Of a stretch of 35,269 nt of DNA, positions 31,970-35,269 are shown piece after piece. Numbering within the stretch: the first letter of the stretch is position 1; each line of letters opens with the position of its first letter. Made by a program: the position numbers and the translations under genes. The stretch comes from Bryobacterales bacterium (GTDB lineage: Bacteria > Acidobacteriota > Terriglobia > Bryobacterales > Bryobacteraceae), in the NCBI GenBank assembly GCA_025350625.1, contig JANXXL010000104.1:1-35269 (forward strand). The letters are read 5' to 3'. The notes beneath the pieces were generated by a model. That model was not told the DNA's origin. It saw only the letters and a program-made list of their open reading frames with translations, and did not search any database.

Positions 31970-33410
31970 TGATATTCAGGGCTTCCCGCTCGATGCCGTG
32001 CAGCATGCCGTGGAATACTATGCCGTGGAACGGGGCTACCGCATACCAGTAGAGCAACCCCAGCAATCCGCGGGGTTTGAACAGTGCTGTTTGGTGTAGT
32101 TTGCACTGGTTCGCGGACAGGGCTTCGATGCGGAATTCCAGCAGCGCTTCGCCTGGCAGTTTCATCTCGGCGCGGAGGGCGAGCCGGGTGTCGCGCTCGA
32201 AGCCTACCACCCGCCAGAAGTCGAGTGCTTCCCCGTAGCCGACGGATTCAGGGTCGCGCCGCCCGCGGCGGAGCCCGGGGCCTCCGGCCAGCACGTCGAG
32301 CCAGCCCCGGATTCGCCAGAGCCAGTCCGCGGCGTACCAGCCATGCCCGCCTCCTACACGGCAGACTGCACGGAACGCGGCGTGCGCGGCGGCGTTGATG
32401 ACAATCTCGCGGGCGTCGCGGAATTGCGTGCCGCCGGCCCAATCGGGGTCGCCGGGGATGGGCCCCGCCATGGACCAACTGGTCTCTACGCTGTGCTCGG
32501 CCATCTTGCTCAGCGCGGCTCTGATGGACTCGCGGACACTGAGAAGCTTTTGCGGGATCAGTTTTGTGATGCGGTCTTCACGGCAGACTACCGGGTTCTT
32601 TAGTCCTTCGGCCAGCGGCTCGGCGATGTGGTGGCTCAGCGGAGTGATCAAGTGGATCCAGCGCGAACTAAGGCGCGGGGTCAGCACCGGGACGGGGATG
32701 ATCCAACGCCGCCGCAGGCCCAATTCTTCGGCCATCACTTGCATGATGTCGCGGTAGCAGAGCACTTCTGGACCGCCGATATCGAAGGTGCCTCCGGTTG
32801 TTTCGGGACCGGCCAACGATCCCACCAGATAGCCGATCACGTTTCTTACGGCAATCGGCTGGCACGGGGTGCTCACCCATTTCGGAGTGATCATGATGGG
32901 TAGCCGCTCCACAAGATAGCGGAGGATTTCAAACGATGCCGAGCCTGAGCCTATGATCATGGCCGCGCGGAAAACAGTCACCGGCACGCCGGTGGAGGCG
33001 AGCGCTGCCTCCACTTCCCGGCGGGACGCGAGATGAGAACTGAGGTCGGGACCGGTTTCGCCCAGGCCTCCGAGGTAGATGATGCGCGTGACGCCGGCGG
33101 TGCGCGACGCCGTGGCAAAGTTCAATGCCAGTTGGCGGTCCTGCTCGGCGTACTCCTCGCCCGCCGACATCATGGAGTGGACCAGGTAGAACGCCGCGCC
33201 GCATCCTTCGAGATTCTTTGCTAGAGTGTCGGCGTCAGCAAGGTCTGTTTGTACGATTTCGACGCCGGGGTTTTTAGACCACCCGCGGTCCCGCAACTTA
33301 TCGGGCGAGCGTACGAGGCAGCGAGCAGAGTGGCCCGCATCGAGCAACGGCGGGATCAATCGGCCGCCGATGTACCCGGTGGCTCCGGCGATGGCTATGC
33401 GCAGTGCCAC
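31959..33410 (-). CDS. NAD(P)-binding SDR-type protein with C-terminal DUF2867-like domain
   Basis: The 483-residue protein has an atypical short-chain-dehydrogenase N-half. The nucleotide-binding loop is AGATGYIGGRL (8-18), followed by ARCLVRSPDKL, FYLVHSMM, IIYLGGLGE and VFRAAMIIGSGS. The C-half (about 320-480) matches the lipocalin-like domain often annotated DUF2867, with WRVVGFERDTRLALRAEMKLPGEALLEF and the end WYAVAPFHGIVFHGML. Such fusions are common in soil bacteria, and the substrate is unknown. The GTG start shares its G with the TAG stop of the upstream beta-lactamase-family gene, so the two are coupled. The 3' end carries one copy of the 19-bp direct repeat. Confidence 0.85.
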   Translation of the reverse strand: MALRIAIAGATGYIGGRLIPPLLDAGHSARCLVRSPDKLRDRGWSKNPGVEIVQTDLADADTLAKNLEGCGAAFYLVHSMMSAGEEYAEQDRQLALNFATASRTAGVTRIIYLGGLGETGPDLSSHLASRREVEAALASTGVPVTVFRAAMIIGSGSASFEILRYLVERLPIMITPKWVSTPCQPIAVRNVIGYLVGSLAGPETTGGTFDIGGPEVLCYRDIMQVMAEELGLRRRWIIPVPVLTPRLSSRWIHLITPLSHHIAEPLAEGLKNPVVCREDRITKLIPQKLLSVRESIRAALSKMAEHSVETSWSMAGPIPGDPDWAGGTQFRDAREIVINAAAHAAFRAVCRVGGGHGWYAADWLWRIRGWLDVLAGGPGLRRGRRDPESVGYGEALDFWRVVGFERDTRLALRAEMKLPGEALLEFRIEALSANQCKLHQTALFKPRGLLGLLYWYAVAPFHGIVFHGMLHGIEREALNITKT

Positions 33411-34522
33411 TACTTAACCACCGCTGCCATTAGCCGCTCCACCATGCCATCCATCGCGCCCGCGCCGTGCCAGTGCCACACCAGGACCATGTCGTGGTCG
33501 GGGTCGATCCAGATGATGTTGCCGCCATTCCCGACGGCGGCGAAGCTGGAGGCGGGACCATGGGGCCACTGCTGTTTTTTCGTATTGAGCCACCACAGAT
33601 AGCCGTAGTCCGGGCCGTGCTCGCTGGGTGTTACCGCAGCCTTCCACCATTTCTCCGGCACAACCTGCCGGCCTTCCCACTTGCCGCGATTGAGAACCAG
33701 CAGTCCGAAGCGCGCCAGATCGCGGGAGTTGATCCACAGGCCGCCGCCCCAGCGCGTTCCGCCGCTGACGGAGCCGTTTGAATTGTTATAGGGCGCCCAT
33801 TTCCATTCCTGCGATGCGCCGATGGGATCCATGATGCCGGTCTTAAGAACTTCGGGAAGAGGCTTGCCATAGAGTTGCATCAGGGAGAGAGAGAAGCGGT
33901 TGATGCGGACATCGTTGTATTCGTAGTAGGAGCCTGGGGCCTGCAGTGCGCGCGGCTTGCGCTCGCCATTGCCGAACTGTTCTCTACCCACGAAATCGGA
34001 GTTCTTGCCCCACATAGCGCCTTCCCATTCGCTGGCTTGCTGCAGGTGGTGCTTCCAGGTGACCTTGCTGTTGTGCGGGGAATCGTAGCCGCCATCGTGG
34101 ATGTAGTTGGCTACGGGATCGTTCACGTCCTTGATCAGTCCGCGGTCCACGGCGAGTCCGGCGACGGTGGAAAGGAAGCTCTTAGCCACGCTGTAAACCG
34201 GGTCGTTCGCTGTAGTGTCACCCCACGCTGTGACGATGTAGCCATGACGAAGGAGGATGCCGTTGCTAGCGGCGCGCTGTTTCGGCAACGGCCCGAGCGG
34301 GGTGCCGAACGTGGGGACCTGGTCCTTGGCGAAATCCCATGTGCTGCCGTTGGCCATTGCGTATTTCGTTGCCTCTTGAATTTTGGCGCCGTCTAGACCG
34401 AGTTCGGCGGGAGGTTTCGTTTGCCACTTGCCGGACGGCGGAAAATAAGTTGCCGGGTTCTGTGCGTTTGCCAGCAGCGGCAGGGAAGCCAACAGGCATC
34501 TGACAAATTGGGATCGGTTCAT
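33410..34522 (-). CDS. serine beta-lactamase-family hydrolase (class C-like), secreted
   Basis: The 370-residue protein begins with a signal peptide (FVRCLLASLPLLANA, cut near residue 20). The catalytic tetrad SVAK places the nucleophile at Ser111 and the base Lys114. A Tyr-rich element YYEYND (199-204) sits at the usual Y-x-N position, with Asp where Asn is common. TRWGGGLWINSRDLARFGLLVLN and the C-terminal WHWHGAG complete the fold. The family includes esterases and D-aminopeptidases as well as beta-lactamases, and nothing here shows antibiotic hydrolysis. It follows a 47-residue membrane protein by 15 bases and overlaps the start of the NAD(P)-binding gene by one base. Confidence 0.85.
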   Translation of the reverse strand: MNRSQFVRCLLASLPLLANAQNPATYFPPSGKWQTKPPAELGLDGAKIQEATKYAMANGSTWDFAKDQVPTFGTPLGPLPKQRAASNGILLRHGYIVTAWGDTTANDPVYSVAKSFLSTVAGLAVDRGLIKDVNDPVANYIHDGGYDSPHNSKVTWKHHLQQASEWEGAMWGKNSDFVGREQFGNGERKPRALQAPGSYYEYNDVRINRFSLSLMQLYGKPLPEVLKTGIMDPIGASQEWKWAPYNNSNGSVSGGTRWGGGLWINSRDLARFGLLVLNRGKWEGRQVVPEKWWKAAVTPSEHGPDYGYLWWLNTKKQQWPHGPASSFAAVGNGGNIIWIDPDHDMVLVWHWHGAGAMDGMVERLMAAVVK

Positions 34523-34537
34523 TGTGGTTGATTCTCC

Positions 34538-34681
34538 CTAGCGCTGTCTCGCTTTCTCGATTTGTTTGGCCGCCTGCGGAGTAACACTCAGACCATCGCC
34601 TACAACTTGAGAGCGGTAGATGGCAAAGCCAAGAACAACGATGACAGCCGCGGCGATTACAAGAAGTATCGGCTTTAACAT
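34538..34681 (-). CDS. small single-pass membrane protein (47 aa)
   Basis: An ATG at 34681 opens a short frame of 47 residues that ends at a TAG at 34538-34540. It starts MLKPILLVIAAAVIVVLGFA, one clean transmembrane helix, then a basic turn IYRS and a hydrophilic tail ending QIEKARQR. The frame fills most of the gap before the beta-lactamase-family gene and ends 15 bases before its start, on the same strand. The helix-plus-charged-tail layout and position make it likely to be real. No strong ribosome binding site is seen, and no family is recognised. Confidence 0.55.
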   Translation of the reverse strand: MLKPILLVIAAAVIVVLGFAIYRSQVVGDGLSVTPQAAKQIEKARQR

Positions 34682-34727
34682 GGCTCGAGAAAAGTACTCT
34701 AACCAGCTTATCCCAATGGCGCGTGGG

Positions 34728-34733
34728 TATAAT
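34728..34733 (+). promoter_or_regulatory. possible -10 box of the bactofilin gene
   Basis: TATAAT lies 45 bases before the bactofilin ATG, which leaves room for a leader with the AAGGAG ribosome binding site at about 34764-34769. No clear -35 hexamer sits 16-18 bases upstream, so the call rests on the -10 box alone. Confidence 0.5.
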
Positions 34734-34778
34734 GCCTAGTACCTGATACTTTCCAGTACTGGGTAAGGAGACCAACAC

Positions 34779-35207
34779 ATGTGGAATCGAAAAGAGGAGG
34801 CAGCACCTGCAAGACCTCCACAAGCAACACCGGCGGGACAACCGATGCCCCGAGCGGCAGAACCCCTGCCGGCGCCGAAAACCTCGGCCATTATCGGGAA
34901 GGCGGTGACGATCAAAGGAGAAATCTACAGTGAAGAGGATCTATTCATCGACGGCAAAGTGGAAGGGCTGCTTGAATTGAAAGACCACAAGCTGACGGTG
35001 GGGCCGAACGGGAGGGCCGACACCAATATCACGGCGCGCGAGGTGGTGGTGCAAGGGACTGTCCACGGGAACATCGACGCGCAACAGAAGATTACGATCA
35101 AGAAAGACGGGAACGTGGTGGGAAACATCAAAACGACGGGAATCATTATTGAAGACGATGCTTATTTCAAGGGCAGTATCGACATCGTGATGAAGACCGG
35201 GAAATGA
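34779..35207 (+). CDS. bactofilin
   Basis: The 142-residue protein is a bactofilin, a cytoskeletal protein that self-assembles into filaments on the membrane and helps place cell-wall or polar machinery. The N-terminal 35 residues are a disordered Pro/Ala-rich tail. The core (about 36-140) is a right-handed beta-helix with repeating short strands and glycine turns: GKAVTIKGEIYSEEDLFIDG, KVEGLLEL, LTVGPNG, VVVQGTVHGNID, ITIKKDGNVVGNI and YFKGSIDI. The C-terminus is very short. AAGGAG nine bases before the ATG is a good ribosome binding site. It has its own candidate -10 box and a strong terminator after the stop, so it is probably transcribed alone. Confidence 0.92.
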   Translation: MWNRKEEAAPARPPQATPAGQPMPRAAEPLPAPKTSAIIGKAVTIKGEIYSEEDLFIDGKVEGLLELKDHKLTVGPNGRADTNITAREVVVQGTVHGNIDAQQKITIKKDGNVVGNIKTTGIIIEDDAYFKGSIDIVMKTGK

Positions 35208-35213
35208 TGGGAA

Positions 35214-35245
35214 GGGCAGGCTTTCGGCGGCCTGCCCGATTTTTT
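35214..35245 (+). terminator. intrinsic terminator after the bactofilin gene
   Basis: gggcaggc (35214-35221) pairs perfectly with gcctgccc (35230-35237) around an eight-base loop, followed within two bases by a run of six T (35240-35245). It begins seven bases after the bactofilin stop. Confidence 0.9.
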
Positions 35246-35269
35246 CCAGACGCGGAAGCCTGGTTTGCA

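Noticed and set aside
1-35269. CRISPR arrays, tRNA, rRNA, insertion-sequence transposases and integrases
   Set aside because: I looked for regularly spaced repeats, cloverleaf-like ends, conserved rRNA strings and transposase motifs and found none.

Overview
The window is a dense, GC-rich bacterial chromosome segment with about 36 protein genes, no recognisable rRNA, tRNA or CRISPR array, and no gene-free stretch longer than about 260 bases. Gene content points to an acidobacterium, perhaps of the Solibacter/Bryobacter group. The indicators are an Sdh1-type succinate dehydrogenase, an outer-membrane TonB receptor, Tat-exported GMC and MmgE/PrpD proteins, a bactofilin, a D/K-type phosphofructokinase, an Uma2 nuclease relic and Gram-negative envelope proteins. 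This assignment is an inference from gene families, not from a marker gene.

Layout. 1-2784 (minus): a run folD, coaE, DegS-like protease, then the start of a membrane protein that leaves the window. 2831-3315: an Uma2-type gene broken by one frameshift. 3331-5528 (minus): an acyl-CoA carboxylase carboxyltransferase overlapping a short, catalytically odd crotonase, in an order that recalls liuB-liuC of leucine breakdown. 5541-7363: an AI-2E-family permease and a site-2-type zinc protease. 7353-11853: three transporters (APC, OFA-type MFS, DHA2-type MFS). 11855-14850: a 66-residue membrane protein, a TonB-dependent receptor and a lone receiver protein. 14935-19760: a metallo-beta-lactamase-fold protein, converging on a minus-strand set of a Tat-type MmgE/PrpD protein, a Tat-type gluconate-dehydrogenase subunit 3 and a GMC oxidoreductase. 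19950-24421: a GerW-like protein, a secreted lipoprotein-sorting-like protein, a soluble hybrid histidine kinase, a PPi-type phosphofructokinase and an ECHDC3-like crotonase. 24418-26297: an acyl-CoA synthetase with a TTG start, and a divergent orphan antitoxin-like gene. 26303-29646 (minus): sdhC-sdhA-sdhB. 29869-34681 (minus): two unrecognised envelope genes, then an NAD(P)-binding protein, a serine beta-lactamase-family protein and a 47-residue membrane protein. 34779-35207: a bactofilin followed by a strong terminator.

The most unusual structure is a 19-bp perfect direct repeat (29702-29720 and 31951-31969) bracketing about 2.2 kb. This interval holds the two unrecognised genes and has visibly lower GC. 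One copy covers the stop codon of the NAD(P)-binding gene and the other lies just upstream of sdhC. This looks like an islet inserted at the 3' end of a gene, with the end of that gene duplicated. Other points worth a look are the cysteine/histidine-rich SdhC, two crotonases that both lack the usual catalytic glutamates, and the exported PrpD-like protein beside a GMC dehydrogenase.
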